The notes under the pieces were generated by a model. The model searched no databases and had not been told where the DNA came from. It saw only the letters and a program-made list of their open reading frames with translations. Position numbers and translations under genes: made by a program. A DNA stretch of 64,000 nucleotides from Neptunicoccus cionae (lineage in GTDB: Bacteria > Pseudomonadota > Alphaproteobacteria > Rhodobacterales > Rhodobacteraceae), in NCBI RefSeq assembly GCF_014643735.1, contig NZ_BMKA01000002.1:496001-560000 (forward strand). Direction: 5' to 3'. Positions within the stretch are counted from its first letter, which is position 1; every line of letters begins with the position of its first letter. Shown here piece by piece: positions 42,294 to 51,027 of the stretch.

Positions 42294-42875
42294 ATGACCC
42301 TGAAAAAAGCTTTCGCTGCCGCAGTGCTATACGCCGCCGGGGCAACAATCGCAAATCCTGTCTTGGCCGACAGCCCTGATATCGCCGCACTGACCGAAAT
42401 GCGGGACGGCGACATGAAGAAACTGGCGTTTTCGGCGGCTCCGGTAGAGCGTATCGATACTCCCTTTCAAGATGCGGAAGGTAAGTCCGTTACCTTCGCA
42501 GATTTCGAAGGCAAATACCTTCTGGTTAATTTTTGGGCCACATGGTGCGCACCCTGCCGTCACGAAATGCCAACCCTGGATGCACTGCAGGACACCTATG
42601 GCGGGGATGACTTTCAAGTTGTCACCATCGCCACCGGTCACAATCCGCTGCCTGCCATTCACAGCTTCTTTGACGAAGCTGGCGTGACGAACATCGACAT
42701 CTACCGCGATCCCAAACAAAAACTAGCGCGCGAGATGACGGTATTCGGTCTACCAATGACAATGATTCTGAACCCAGAGGGGGAAGAAATCGCACGCCTG
42801 CGCGGTGATGCCGACTGGTTCAGCGAAGATGCCCAGAAAATAGTAAAGGCGCTGATCGCTTCAAAGGCGCAATAA
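42294..42875 (+). CDS. tlpA: TlpA-type periplasmic thiol:disulfide oxidoreductase
   Basis: A 193-residue thioredoxin-like protein. A signal peptide ([23 protein letters not shown]) sends it to the periplasm, perhaps as a membrane-anchored form. The catalytic motif is [13 protein letters not shown] (CAPC at about 85-88), with the cis-proline region GLPMTMIL. TlpA proteins reduce disulfides, often for cytochrome c oxidase assembly or cytochrome c maturation; the partner here is not evident. Divergence from argH with only 42 bases between starts is a common arrangement in Rhodobacterales. Confidence 0.92.
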   Translation: MTLKKAFAAAVLYAAGATIANPVLADSPDIAALTEMRDGDMKKLAFSAAPVERIDTPFQDAEGKSVTFADFEGKYLLVNFWATWCAPCRHEMPTLDALQDTYGGDDFQVVTIATGHNPLPAIHSFFDEAGVTNIDIYRDPKQKLAREMTVFGLPMTMILNPEGEEIARLRGDADWFSEDAQKIVKALIASKAQ

Positions 42876-42950
42876 GTTAGGGTGCAAAAGCGCGCGGAGT
42901 GTTAGCCTTGGGTGGACCTAACGACCTTCCTTAACGTTGCTTACTGCTTG

Positions 42951-43415
42951 TCATCCTTCTGTGTGGGTGCCTTTAGTTGCATTTCGGGCAAGGTATTCGG
43001 CTATTTGTAAAAGATGATTCTGCACCAGCGGCTTGTTAAGATACTCCTTCACTACCGAAAACTGAGAGGCTCTCGCTTCATCGCCAGGATCAAGCGAAGT
43101 TGTCAACATAACGACCAGCATCCGCGTAAAGCTGTCACCCAACTCATCTGTCGCGGCCGCAAGGAATTCGAACCCGTCCATTCGGGGCATATTTATATCA
43201 AGTAATATAGCATCAACTGATGCCCGATCCACTCGACGCAAGTGAATCAGTGCTTCCTCGGCTGAAAGGAACTGCAATACCTGCCCGACCAGCCCAGATC
43301 GCTTGATAATCCTGCGATAAATCATTTGATCTACCTTATTATCATCGACGACCATTAAGTTCCTAATCGCAGGATTCTCGTCATTTGGTATGAACTTATA
43401 CACCTCGTATGTCAT
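42951..43415 (-). CDS. Single-domain response regulator (Rcp1/CheY-like)
   Basis: A 154-residue receiver protein without DNA-binding or enzymatic output domain. All phosphorylation residues are in place: acidic pair Asp24/Asp25 in MVVDDNKVDQ, phosphoacceptor Asp73 in LLDINMPRMDGFEFL, Thr105 in VMLTTSLDP, Lys128 in LNKPL. The long loop and overall pattern resemble the Rcp-type regulators that serve phytochrome or PAS kinases. It lies 73 bases downstream of the PAS histidine kinase on the same strand, so the two likely form a phosphorelay, with output through protein binding. Confidence 0.92.
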   Translation of the reverse strand: MTYEVYKFIPNDENPAIRNLMVVDDNKVDQMIYRRIIKRSGLVGQVLQFLSAEEALIHLRRVDRASVDAILLDINMPRMDGFEFLAAATDELGDSFTRMLVVMLTTSLDPGDEARASQFSVVKEYLNKPLVQNHLLQIAEYLARNATKGTHTEG

Positions 43416-43488
43416 AATCCTCTCCTTAAATATGCGTTCGTTTCACCGTTGCGCCAATGCGGTGATTTAATCCTGTCTTAACGTGATC

Positions 43489-44619
43489 CTATGTCTGTGA
43501 TTGCGGCAGCTCGACAGTAAAGCAGGACCCGACACCTGGATCCGACGTAAGTGTAATACTCCCGCCATGGTTCATCACAATCCGACGACACAGAGCGAGG
43601 CCCAGACCTGTGCCAGCAATTTGCTCTGGCCGGTGCAAACGGGTGAAAATAGTAAATATCCTTTCAAAATCTTCCGGGCCGACCCCGACCCCTTGATCCG
43701 TAATACTGATCAATACCCGATTATCGCCGGTGGTTTGGCCAGCTATACTGATCCGGTTTTCACAATCCAAACGAGAGAACTTGATCGCGTTGGTCAGCAA
43801 ATTGGAAAGCAGCAGCCGCATCTGTTCCTCATGCGCGATAACCTGGGGCAGCGGTTGCAAATCTATCACTACGTTTGCGGCGCTAAGCTCTGCGTCAAGT
43901 TCATGCAAAAGCCCCTGCGCAAGTTCATTCAGCGAGACCGGTACGAACTCCATTACTTCGCCAATTATACTTGTATACCGGAGCAACTCATCAATCAGGA
44001 CTTGCATCCGCCCGATCGATTCGCCGGCCAACGACAGTAGATGGTGCCCGTCATCTGACAGTCGCGCGCCCTCGCCTTCATGCAACTCATCGAGCAACAT
44101 TCCTACTGTGTTAACCGGCGATTTCAAATCGTGGCTGACCGCATAAGCAAAGTCCCGCAGTTCGCTGTTTGCCGCGTCCAGTTCCCGACCGGTTTCGTGC
44201 CGCCTTCGCACCGCAGTAATTTCGTTGTGAACACCGAACATGCGAATAGCTTCGCCTTTGTCATTCCGGATCGCCCGTCCCCGACACCGCACCCAAATTG
44301 TGGAACCATCCGTATGCCTGTACCGCACCAGTTGATCGTATGGATGGGCCGGATCTGCGCAGTGGAGTTCAAAATTGACCAACGCTATTTTCAGGTCATC
44401 CGGATTGATAATATCTTGCCACTCTGCCGGATTGTGGGACTTGGTTGCCGGATCGATTCCGAATAAGCGCCAGAATTCTGGGCTCATCCATTCCTGATCT
44501 GGTTGCTCCAGATCCCAGTACCACACACCATCCAGCGAGGCCTGTTGCACGAAGCTCCACATTTCCGGATCCGTGCTCATCTGGTGGTCAAGTTCGGTCT
44601 TTAAATAATGATCCGCCAT
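43489..44619 (-). CDS. PAS-domain sensor histidine kinase
   Basis: A 376-residue soluble histidine kinase. Residues about 25-150 form a PAS_3/PAC sensor (GVWYWDLEQPDQEWMSPEFW, in part; VRYRHTDGSTIWVRCRGRAI), then a HisKA dimerisation helix with FAYAVSHDLKSPVNT (His phosphosite about 165), and a HATPase_c domain with LLTNAIKFSR (N box), DQGVGVGP (G1) and GTGLGLAL (G2). No membrane helix is seen, so it senses a cytosolic cue, possibly light or redox through a PAS ligand. The ATG at 44619 has AGGA five bases upstream; a TTG at 44631 is the alternative. It precedes the single-domain regulator. Confidence 0.9.
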   Translation of the reverse strand: MADHYLKTELDHQMSTDPEMWSFVQQASLDGVWYWDLEQPDQEWMSPEFWRLFGIDPATKSHNPAEWQDIINPDDLKIALVNFELHCADPAHPYDQLVRYRHTDGSTIWVRCRGRAIRNDKGEAIRMFGVHNEITAVRRRHETGRELDAANSELRDFAYAVSHDLKSPVNTVGMLLDELHEGEGARLSDDGHHLLSLAGESIGRMQVLIDELLRYTSIIGEVMEFVPVSLNELAQGLLHELDAELSAANVVIDLQPLPQVIAHEEQMRLLLSNLLTNAIKFSRLDCENRISIAGQTTGDNRVLISITDQGVGVGPEDFERIFTIFTRLHRPEQIAGTGLGLALCRRIVMNHGGSITLTSDPGVGSCFTVELPQSQT

Positions 44620-44753
44620 TCTTTCCTGCAAACTATCGGACCCACGGTAGTATTGGGTCGCTTGTCCTTAGGATGACGTCTCACACCTTAAAAAAAGGTT
44701 TCCAAAATACCGAAAACTCGCTGTGGGCTAAAATTTTAACTATTCCTTTCCGT

Positions 44754-45329
44754 TCAGCGCGCCAGCTTTTTCACCGCTTCATGGCGATGGCAGCCTACAA
44801 GGTGATCATTGATAAGGCCCGTTGCCTCCATCCAAGCGTAAACGATGGTAGGTCCGCAAAATTTGAAACCAAGCTTCTTCAAGTCATTGGAAATTCGAAG
44901 AGACAGCTCTGAAGATGGCGGCACCTCTGCCATCGTTTGGAACTTGTTCACCAAGGGGCGACCTTCCACATAATCCCATATCATAGGGGCAAAACCTGGT
45001 CCGTCTTCAAGGTCCAACCAAGCCTGAGCACCAGCAATCGCCGCTTCGATCTTACCCCGATGCCTAACAATTCCCGCGTCGCCAAGAAGGCGCTGTACGT
45101 CCGCCTCTTCAAAACGGGCGACCCTTTCCGGATCAAAACCGGCAAACGCATTCCGGAAAGCATCCCGTTTTTTGAGAATCGTTAACCAGCTAAGCCCCGC
45201 CTGAAACCCATCGAGCACCAGTTTTTCCCACAACGCACGGCTGTCATATTCGGGAACACCCCATTCTTCGTCGTGATAATTTATGTAAATTGGTAAAGAC
45301 CCACACCAGTCACATCGAGTTTCAGTCAT
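44754..45329 (-). CDS. tag: DNA-3-methyladenine glycosylase I
   Basis: Tag removes 3-methyladenine from alkylated DNA in base-excision repair. The 191-residue protein carries the family pattern: TRCDWCGSLPIYINYHDEEWG at the N-terminus (in part), with Cys and His residues of the zinc site, WEKLVLDGFQAGLSW and LLGDAGIVRHRGKIEAAI, and the C-terminal GFKFCGPTIVYAWMEA (in part) with the second zinc Cys/His group. It is separated by a modest gap from the histidine kinase gene on the same strand and is divergent from the EAL gene. Confidence 0.95.
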   Translation of the reverse strand: MTETRCDWCGSLPIYINYHDEEWGVPEYDSRALWEKLVLDGFQAGLSWLTILKKRDAFRNAFAGFDPERVARFEEADVQRLLGDAGIVRHRGKIEAAIAGAQAWLDLEDGPGFAPMIWDYVEGRPLVNKFQTMAEVPPSSELSLRISNDLKKLGFKFCGPTIVYAWMEATGLINDHLVGCHRHEAVKKLAR

Positions 45330-45468
45330 AATTTCCTTTCACTCCCAGACGTTTGCTAATTCGCTGAAAAGTTAACATGGATTAGAACAAAATGGGAACC
45401 TTAACTTCATCTTAGAATTTTGGCTGCAAAAGTACTCAGAAGATTTACTGAAACCGGAGGATTGCCGC

Positions 45469-46305
45469 GTGACATATATTAACGGGCCGGATTTGAACGA
45501 ACCCCATCGGCATGGGGGGGCAGGTGACGCCCGGAGCGAACTTGGCGCGACGATCGAAATGGTGCGTACAGCTATTAAAAGCAGGAACATCATGCTGGCG
45601 TACCAGCCGATTGTGCACAGTAAAAACCCTACGCGCCCCGCCTATTATGAAGGCTTGATCCGCGTGCTCGATGCGAACCGGAGGATCATTCCTGCCCGCA
45701 ACTTTATAAGTGCGATTGAATCGATGGAAACTGGGCGTATCCTTGATTGTCTGTCCCTCGAACTCGGGCTTGTAGCGTTGGCTGAGGAACCAACCCTGCG
45801 TCTGGCAATCAATATGTCAGCCCGTTCCATCGGTTATCCGCGCTGGATGGAAACACTGTATCGCGGTCTTGCGATGGATAAAACCATTGCGGAACGCTTA
45901 ATTCTTGAAGTGACCGAAAGCTCGGCCATGTTGATGCCCGATATTGTAAATGTCTTCATGGGAGATTTGCACAGACGCGGTATTTCCTTCGCCCTGGATG
46001 ATTTCGGCGCCGGTTATACCGCCTTTCGTTTCTTTCGCGATTTCCAATTTGATATAGTTAAAATCGACGGTCAGTTCATTCGTGACATTCACAAAGACGT
46101 CGACAACCAGGTTTTAACTGCGGCTTTGATTGCTATCGCCCACCAGTTTGACATGTTTACTGTCGCTGAATGTGTAGAAAAGAAAGAGGAGCTCGCTTAT
46201 TTACAGGAAGCTGGCATCGACTGTTTGCAAGGGTATTTACTGGGTCGGCCAGAGACTGTGCCGGTTTGGAAAGAAGACGAAACAACTCTGGAGGGCTATC
46301 TCTAA
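45469..46305 (+). CDS. EAL-domain cyclic-di-GMP phosphodiesterase
   Basis: A 278-residue stand-alone EAL protein that should cleave cyclic-di-GMP to pGpG. The signature is YYEGLIRV, an EGL variant of ExLxR. Metal- and water-positioning residues all appear: Asn in AINMSARS, Glu in ILEVTESSA, the DDFGAG loop in LDDFGAGYTAFRF, Lys in VKIDGQFI, Glu in TVAECVEKK and Gln in DCLQGYLLGRP. So it looks catalytically competent. The start is a GTG. There is no GGDEF, PAS or membrane segment. The gene lies near the histidine kinase/regulator pair, but on the opposite strand. Confidence 0.9.
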   Translation: MTYINGPDLNEPHRHGGAGDARSELGATIEMVRTAIKSRNIMLAYQPIVHSKNPTRPAYYEGLIRVLDANRRIIPARNFISAIESMETGRILDCLSLELGLVALAEEPTLRLAINMSARSIGYPRWMETLYRGLAMDKTIAERLILEVTESSAMLMPDIVNVFMGDLHRRGISFALDDFGAGYTAFRFFRDFQFDIVKIDGQFIRDIHKDVDNQVLTAALIAIAHQFDMFTVAECVEKKEELAYLQEAGIDCLQGYLLGRPETVPVWKEDETTLEGYL

Positions 46306-46547
46306 GTCAGCGAACAACCTTAGAAATTTGAACAACACATCCCCAACGAATGTGGGTGTGCCGTTGCGTTTTGTAAAATTCACCCGCAAGCGCCCGAAGC
46401 GTCTGGGACAATGCGACATGATTCCTCTTGCGTGAACGACCCTCGGTTTCTACCAATTGATTAACACAACAGGACCAAAAGCCTGTATCAACACGAATGA
46501 AACCGGCTCCGCGACCTGTTGCCGAGCGTTTTATAAGAGGAAACACA

Positions 46548-47723
46548 ATGACCAACGTAGTAATTGCATCTGCCGCCCGTACGGCTGTCGGCTCTTTTCT
46601 GGGCAGTTTTGCGAACACACCTGCCCATGATTTAGGCGCGACAGTGATTAAGGCCGTACTAGAACGGGCCGGCGTCGATGCTGCCGACGTATCCGAAACC
46701 ATTCTCGGGCAGGTTTTAACTGCTGGTCAGGGTCAAAATCCGGCCCGTCAGGCCCATATCAATGCCGGTTTGCCGCAGGAATCTGCAGCATGGGGCATCA
46801 ATCAGGTATGTGGTTCCGGCCTGCGCGCAGTTGCTCTTGCGGCGCAGCATATCCAGCTTGGTGATGCGGGCATTGTAATTGCTGGCGGTCAAGAAAGCAT
46901 GTCTCTCTCCCCTCATGTAGCGAACCTGCGTGCCGGTCAAAAAATGGGCGATATGAAATTTGTTGATTCCATGATCAAAGACGGACTGTGGGATGCGTTC
47001 AACGGCTATCACATGGGGAACACCGCCGAGAATGTTGCGAATCAATGGCAGATTAGTCGCGATATGCAGGATGAGTTCGCCGTGGCTTCCCAAAACAAGG
47101 CCGAAGCCGCCCAGAAAGCTGGTAAGTTTGAGGACGAAATAACCCCGTTTGTTGTAAAAACCCGCAAAGGGGAAACCACTGTCGATGCCGATGAATACAT
47201 CCGCCATGGTGCAACGATGGATGCGATGCAAAAACTGCGTCCTGCTTTTGATCGTGAAGGATCCGTCACGGCAGCCAATGCCTCCGGTTTGAATGACGGC
47301 GCGGCGGCGACACTGTTGATGTCAGCCGACGAAGCGGAACGCCGCGGGATCGAGCCTCTCGCGCGCATTGTGTCCTATGCAACGGCCGGTCTTGACCCTG
47401 CCATCATGGGCGTCGGTCCTGTCTACGCGTCCCGCAAGGCGCTCGACAAAGCAGGTTGGAGCGTTTCCGATCTCGATCTGGTTGAAGCGAACGAGGCTTT
47501 CGCAGCGCAGGCCTGTGCTGTGAACAAGGACATGGGCTGGGATCCAGCCATCGTTAACGTAAACGGCGGCGCAATAGCTATCGGGCACCCGATCGGCGCT
47601 TCGGGCTGCCGCGTATTGAATACACTGCTGTTCGAAATGAAACGACGCGATGCAAAACGGGGTTTGGCGACCCTGTGCATCGGCGGCGGTATGGGCGTTG
47701 CCATGTGCGTGGAGCGTTCATAA
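46548..47723 (+). CDS. phaA: Acetyl-CoA C-acetyltransferase (beta-ketothiolase)
   Basis: PhaA condenses two acetyl-CoA into acetoacetyl-CoA for polyhydroxybutyrate synthesis. The 391-residue protein is the standard thiolase length, with the nucleophilic Cys in [14 protein letters not shown] (about 88), the His in [17 protein letters not shown] (about 348) and the second Cys in [12 protein letters not shown] (about 378). The ATG at 46548 follows a ribosome site AAGAGG at 46535-46540. phaB follows 55 bases later with a hairpin between them. Confidence 0.96.
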   Translation: MTNVVIASAARTAVGSFLGSFANTPAHDLGATVIKAVLERAGVDAADVSETILGQVLTAGQGQNPARQAHINAGLPQESAAWGINQVCGSGLRAVALAAQHIQLGDAGIVIAGGQESMSLSPHVANLRAGQKMGDMKFVDSMIKDGLWDAFNGYHMGNTAENVANQWQISRDMQDEFAVASQNKAEAAQKAGKFEDEITPFVVKTRKGETTVDADEYIRHGATMDAMQKLRPAFDREGSVTAANASGLNDGAAATLLMSADEAERRGIEPLARIVSYATAGLDPAIMGVGPVYASRKALDKAGWSVSDLDLVEANEAFAAQACAVNKDMGWDPAIVNVNGGAIAIGHPIGASGCRVLNTLLFEMKRRDAKRGLATLCIGGGMGVAMCVERS

Positions 47724-47729
47724 ACCAAC

Positions 47730-47751
47730 GGCCCCGCGCAATCGCGGGGCC
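47730..47751 (+). terminator. Hairpin between phaA and phaB
   Basis: GGCCCCGCG (47730-47738) pairs exactly with CGCGGGGCC (47743-47751), loop CAAT, followed by TTAAT. It looks like a terminator with a short T-run and may set phaA/phaB stoichiometry or stabilise the phaA transcript. Confidence 0.65.
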
Positions 47752-47778
47752 TTAATACAAGTCAGGGAGAGACAAATA

Positions 47779-48501
47779 ATGGCACGAGTTGCATTGGTCA
47801 CTGGGGGGTCGCGCGGCATTGGCGCGGCCATTGCAAAACACCTAAAAGCGGAAGGTTATTCCGTGGCGGCAAGCTTTGCAGGCAATGAAGAGGCTGCGGC
47901 CGCCTTCACAGAAGAAACCGGCATTCCAACTTATAAATGGTCTGTTGCAGACTATGACGAATGCGTCGAAGGCGTTGCCAAAGTCGAAGCGGATCTGGGA
48001 CCAATCGACATTCTGGTGAACAACGCTGGCATCACGCGGGACGCGCCTTTCCACAAGATGACCCGCGAACAATGGTCCGAAGTGATGGACACAAACCTGT
48101 CCGGCGTCTTCAACATGACCCACCCGCTGTGGAACGGCATGCGCGAACGCAAGTTTGGGCGCATTATCAACATCTCTTCGATCAACGGGCAGAAAGGCCA
48201 GTTTGCCCAAGCCAACTATTCCGCAGCCAAGGCAGGTGACATCGGTTTCACAAAGGCACTAGCACAGGAAGGCGCGCGTGCCGGCATCACCGTGAACGTG
48301 ATTTGTCCGGGCTACGTGGCGACCGATATGGTTATGGCCGTTCCCGAAAAAGTTCGTGACAGCATCATATCCACCATTCCGGTTGGACGATTGGGAGAAC
48401 CCGAAGACATTGCCCGTTGTGTGGCATTCCTTGCGTCTGACGATGCGGGATTTGTGACCGGATCGACCCTGACAGCCAATGGCGGCCAGTATATGACTTG
48501 A
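47779..48501 (+). CDS. phaB: Acetoacetyl-CoA reductase
   Basis: PhaB reduces acetoacetyl-CoA to (R)-3-hydroxybutyryl-CoA with NADPH, feeding polyhydroxybutyrate synthase. The 240-residue short-chain dehydrogenase begins ARVALVTGGSRGIGAAIAKHL (in part), has the NAG motif in ILVNNAGITRD, the catalytic Ser and Tyr-x3-Lys in INISSINGQKG and NYSAAKAGDIGF, and CPGYVATDM near the end. The ATG at 47779 begins the conserved domain; GGGAGAG lies about 10 bases upstream. No phaC, phaR or phasin gene is in the window. Confidence 0.96.
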   Translation: MARVALVTGGSRGIGAAIAKHLKAEGYSVAASFAGNEEAAAAFTEETGIPTYKWSVADYDECVEGVAKVEADLGPIDILVNNAGITRDAPFHKMTREQWSEVMDTNLSGVFNMTHPLWNGMRERKFGRIINISSINGQKGQFAQANYSAAKAGDIGFTKALAQEGARAGITVNVICPGYVATDMVMAVPEKVRDSIISTIPVGRLGEPEDIARCVAFLASDDAGFVTGSTLTANGGQYMT

Positions 48502-48524
48502 CGCCCCTTTAGTATGGGCGAACA

Positions 48525-48554
48525 AAAAGGGCCGCTTGATGAAGCGGCCCTTTT
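48525..48554. terminator. Bidirectional terminator between phaB and the DUF465 gene
   Basis: A perfect 13-base stem: 48525-48537 (AAAAGGGCCGCTT) with 48542-48554 (AAGCGGCCCTTTT). T-runs on either side suit termination of both convergent genes. Confidence 0.9.
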
Positions 48555-48567
48555 CTTTTGTACCTGA

Positions 48568-48732
48568 TCAGTTTGACAGGCGTGTGATTTCTTCTTTTAG
48601 ACGGAGCTTTTCTTTTTTGAGGCTCGCGATCTCCAGATCGTCTGTTCCGGGTCGCCGCTGAAACGTTTCGACTCTTTGGGAGAGCTCTTCGTGTTTTCGT
48701 TTGAGTTCGGAAATATGGGAACTCATGCTCAT
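48568..48732 (-). CDS. DUF465 (YdcH) family small coiled-coil protein
   Basis: A 54-residue protein of the YdcH/DUF465 family: SSHISELKRKHEELSQRV followed by TDDLEIASLKKEKLRLKEEI, two helices rich in Lys, Leu and Glu expected to form a coiled coil. Its function is unknown; family members are abundant small cytosolic proteins. The ATG at 48732 is chosen because GGAGG lies six bases upstream; the frame is open far upstream but the preceding residues are not family-like. About 260 noncoding bases separate it from the methyltransferase gene end. Confidence 0.88.
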   Translation of the reverse strand: MSMSSHISELKRKHEELSQRVETFQRRPGTDDLEIASLKKEKLRLKEEITRLSN

Positions 48733-48991
48733 GGTACACCTCCGTTTTGGTTTAGCACCCCCATAGCAGCACAAGTTTTCCTGTCTGTCATCAAATTGTT
48801 TCGTCGAATTCGAATATAGCAAATGCCCGCTAACGGTCGCAGCGCGATCACCATCTATAGTTGAGTATAAAATTCCAATGTTTCGGCTGACATAGCCAGC
48901 GCAGAACGGGGTCAGAGGTGCAAAAGTATACATATCATCTGATCCGGCAGATTATTGCTATCCGGTATAAACCGCCCTCCGGCTCTGCGAA
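48733..48991. other. Noncoding stretch between the DUF465 gene and the methyltransferase stop
   Basis: These 259 bases contain no convincing gene on either strand. The part next to 48733 must hold the promoter of the DUF465 gene, read on the minus strand. I see no strong hairpin or known RNA signature here. Confidence 0.5.
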
Positions 48992-49753
48992 TCAACTCTG
49001 CGCAAACCCTTTTCCGTGGCGCAGAATGCCTTCTGCTTCGGGACTATAGTCCGGTTTTCCCTGCACGTGTTCGGCTCCTGAATGGACGACAAAAGGGGAT
49101 AGCAACCGCAATGGGCCCCGCGCAGATTTGGTCGCGCGCACCAGAACCCTTTTCGCAGGCTTGTCCTTGCGGGCAGATATAGGGAGGATTTCGACATTGC
49201 CCGCCCGCCCCGCAAGCGCTGATAGGATCTCTCCGAGCTGTTCGCTCAGGTGGATCATGGTGAACACACCGCCTGCCCGCAAGCGGCGCAGCCCTGCGTC
49301 GATCCACACCGCTGTATTGTTTTCATTGACGAAAGCCAGAGATTTTCCGCCGTCCTTTGGTTTGCTAACACTGCCTTCGGGAAAAAACGGCGGGTTGGCC
49401 AGCACGTGATCAAAGCTTTTTTCCTTCAGGCTGGCAGGCATTTTTATCAGATCCCCCTGCACAACCTCTAGGGGAATCTCGTTATTTTCAGCATTTTGAA
49501 GCGCCAGCGCAGCGTAATCCGCTTGCAGTTCCAGTCCGGTCTGCGAAAGCCCTGCGATCCGCGCCCCGAGACACAAGCTCGCAACACCAACGCCGCAGCC
49601 GAGTTCAAGCACCTTGTCCCCGCGTTTTGCAGGGACCCAAGCGGCCAGAAACACCGGATCAGTCGCCGCACGGTATCCGGTTTGCGGCTGGCGGATTTGC
49701 AGACGCCCTCCCAGAAATCCATCCAAACTGACCGAAGACCCGGATCCGGTCAT
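48992..49753 (-). CDS. tRNA1(Val) (adenine(37)-N6)-methyltransferase-like protein (TrmN6/YfiC)
   Basis: A 253-residue SAM-dependent methyltransferase. It has the class I SAM motif VLELGCGVGVASLCLG (about 42-57), DLIKMPASL, and the NPPF motif in VLANPPFFPEGS (about 117-128) that marks N6-adenine methyltransferases of the TrmN6 type. Opening QIRQPQTGYRAATDPVFLAA is also family-typical. It overlaps the DUF2007 gene by ATGA and is therefore translated after it. The exact tRNA target is inferred by family only. Confidence 0.88.
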   Translation of the reverse strand: MTGSGSSVSLDGFLGGRLQIRQPQTGYRAATDPVFLAAWVPAKRGDKVLELGCGVGVASLCLGARIAGLSQTGLELQADYAALALQNAENNEIPLEVVQGDLIKMPASLKEKSFDHVLANPPFFPEGSVSKPKDGGKSLAFVNENNTAVWIDAGLRRLRAGGVFTMIHLSEQLGEILSALAGRAGNVEILPISARKDKPAKRVLVRATKSARGPLRLLSPFVVHSGAEHVQGKPDYSPEAEGILRHGKGFAQS

Positions 49754-49971
49754 GACCTGTCCGGCATTTCAATATCATTGTCCTTCAGGATGGCGCGTGC
49801 GCGAAAATAGTGTTCATCCGCGACCATAACACGCCTTGGCATCACACCAATGGAGCCTTCTAATATGCTCATATGGACGTCGAGATCAAAGCACTCTATA
49901 TCCTCGGCACGCAACAATGCGTGGGTAAAGGCCACAATGGTCGGGTCGTTCGTGCGCAACAATTCTTTCAT
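49750..49971 (-). CDS. DUF2007 domain-containing small protein
   Basis: A 73-residue protein fitting DUF2007 (putative signal-transducing/PII-like fold): KELLRTNDPTIVAFTHALLRAE, then CFDLDVHMSILEGSIGVMPRRVMV (in part) and a C-terminal AADEHYFRARAILKD-like helix. These small proteins are of unknown function. The ATG at 49971 fits the family start; the stop overlaps the methyltransferase start (ATGA). It is divergent from the polyprenyl synthase gene, with 57 bases between starts, a pairing common in Rhodobacterales. Confidence 0.85.
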   Translation of the reverse strand: MKELLRTNDPTIVAFTHALLRAEDIECFDLDVHMSILEGSIGVMPRRVMVADEHYFRARAILKDNDIEMPDRS

Positions 49972-50028
49972 GGCAATGGCATACGGCCTTTCGCTATGGG
50001 ATGTCGAGCCAAAGGGAATGAATAAACG

Positions 50029-51027
50029 GTGAACAACGCAAGCCCCCTTAAACCACATGAACAACTTGCGGCTGTGTTGGCCGATGATATGGCGCTGGTG
50101 AATGACCAGATCCGCACCCGCATGGCCTCTAAACATGCGCCGCGCATCCCCGAAGTGACCGCCCATCTGGTTGAGGCTGGCGGCAAGCGGTTGCGCCCGA
50201 TGCTCACACTCGCGGCGGCGCGGTTGTGCGGTTATGACGGCCCCTATCACGTGCATCTGGCTGCCACGGTGGAGTTCATCCACACCGCAACCCTGCTGCA
50301 TGACGATGTGGTCGACGAAAGCGCCAAACGGCGCGGGCGTCCGACAGCGAACCTGCTTTGGGACAACAAATCCTCGGTTCTTGTGGGGGATTACTTGTTT
50401 TCCCGCTCGTTCCAGTTGATGGTCGAAACCGGCAACCTACGGGTTCTGGACATTCTGGCCAACGCTTCCGCCACCATTGCCGAGGGCGAGGTTCTGCAAC
50501 TGACCGCCGCGAGCAATCTGGCCACCGATGAAGCGATTTATCTGCAAGTGGTGCGGGGCAAAACTGCTGCGCTGTTTTCTGCCGCGACCCAAGTGGGCGG
50601 CGTGATTGCACAGGCAGATGAGACCGTTACGCAGGCGCTTTACGATTATGGCGATGCGCTTGGGATCAGTTTTCAGATCGTCGATGACCTGCTGGATTAC
50701 GGCGGGGCTGCGGCCAGTCTGGGCAAGAACACAGGAGATGATTTCCGCGAACGAAAACTGACCCTTCCTGTGATTAAAGCGATCGCCAAGGCCGACACGA
50801 CGGAGCGAGATTTCTGGAAGCGCACCATTGAAAAGGGCGACCAGCAGGACGGCGATCTGGAACAGGCGATGGCCCTTCTGGAAAAGCACAACGCGATGGA
50901 AGAGACCCGTCAGGATGCGTTGGAATGGGCAGGGAAAGCTCGCACCGCGCTAGAGGCTTTGCCCGAAAGCGATCTGCGCAATCTGCTGATGGATTTGTCA
51001 GACTACGTGGTCAGCCGCGTGGTCTGA
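50029..51027 (+). CDS. ispB: All-trans polyprenyl (octa-/decaprenyl) diphosphate synthase
   Basis: A 332-residue trans-isoprenyl diphosphate synthase that builds the ubiquinone side chain. The first Asp-rich motif is LLHDDVVDESAKRRG (DDxxD at about 88-92) and the second is QIVDDLLDYGG (about 217-227). Conserved GGKRLRPMLTLAAA (about 49-62) binds the allylic substrate. In Rhodobacterales the product is usually the C50 chain of ubiquinone-10, but chain length cannot be read here. The start is GTG at 50029. The 3' end overlaps the convergent ispE gene by 25 bases. Confidence 0.93.
   Translation: MNNASPLKPHEQLAAVLADDMALVNDQIRTRMASKHAPRIPEVTAHLVEAGGKRLRPMLTLAAARLCGYDGPYHVHLAATVEFIHTATLLHDDVVDESAKRRGRPTANLLWDNKSSVLVGDYLFSRSFQLMVETGNLRVLDILANASATIAEGEVLQLTAASNLATDEAIYLQVVRGKTAALFSAATQVGGVIAQADETVTQALYDYGDALGISFQIVDDLLDYGGAAASLGKNTGDDFRERKLTLPVIKAIAKADTTERDFWKRTIEKGDQQDGDLEQAMALLEKHNAMEETRQDALEWAGKARTALEALPESDLRNLLMDLSDYVVSRVV

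Noticed and set aside
45469-46305. Suspicion that the EAL protein is inactive because the motif reads EGL
   Set aside because: EGL/ECL variants keep the essential Glu and Leu, and all other catalytic residues were found, so activity is likely.
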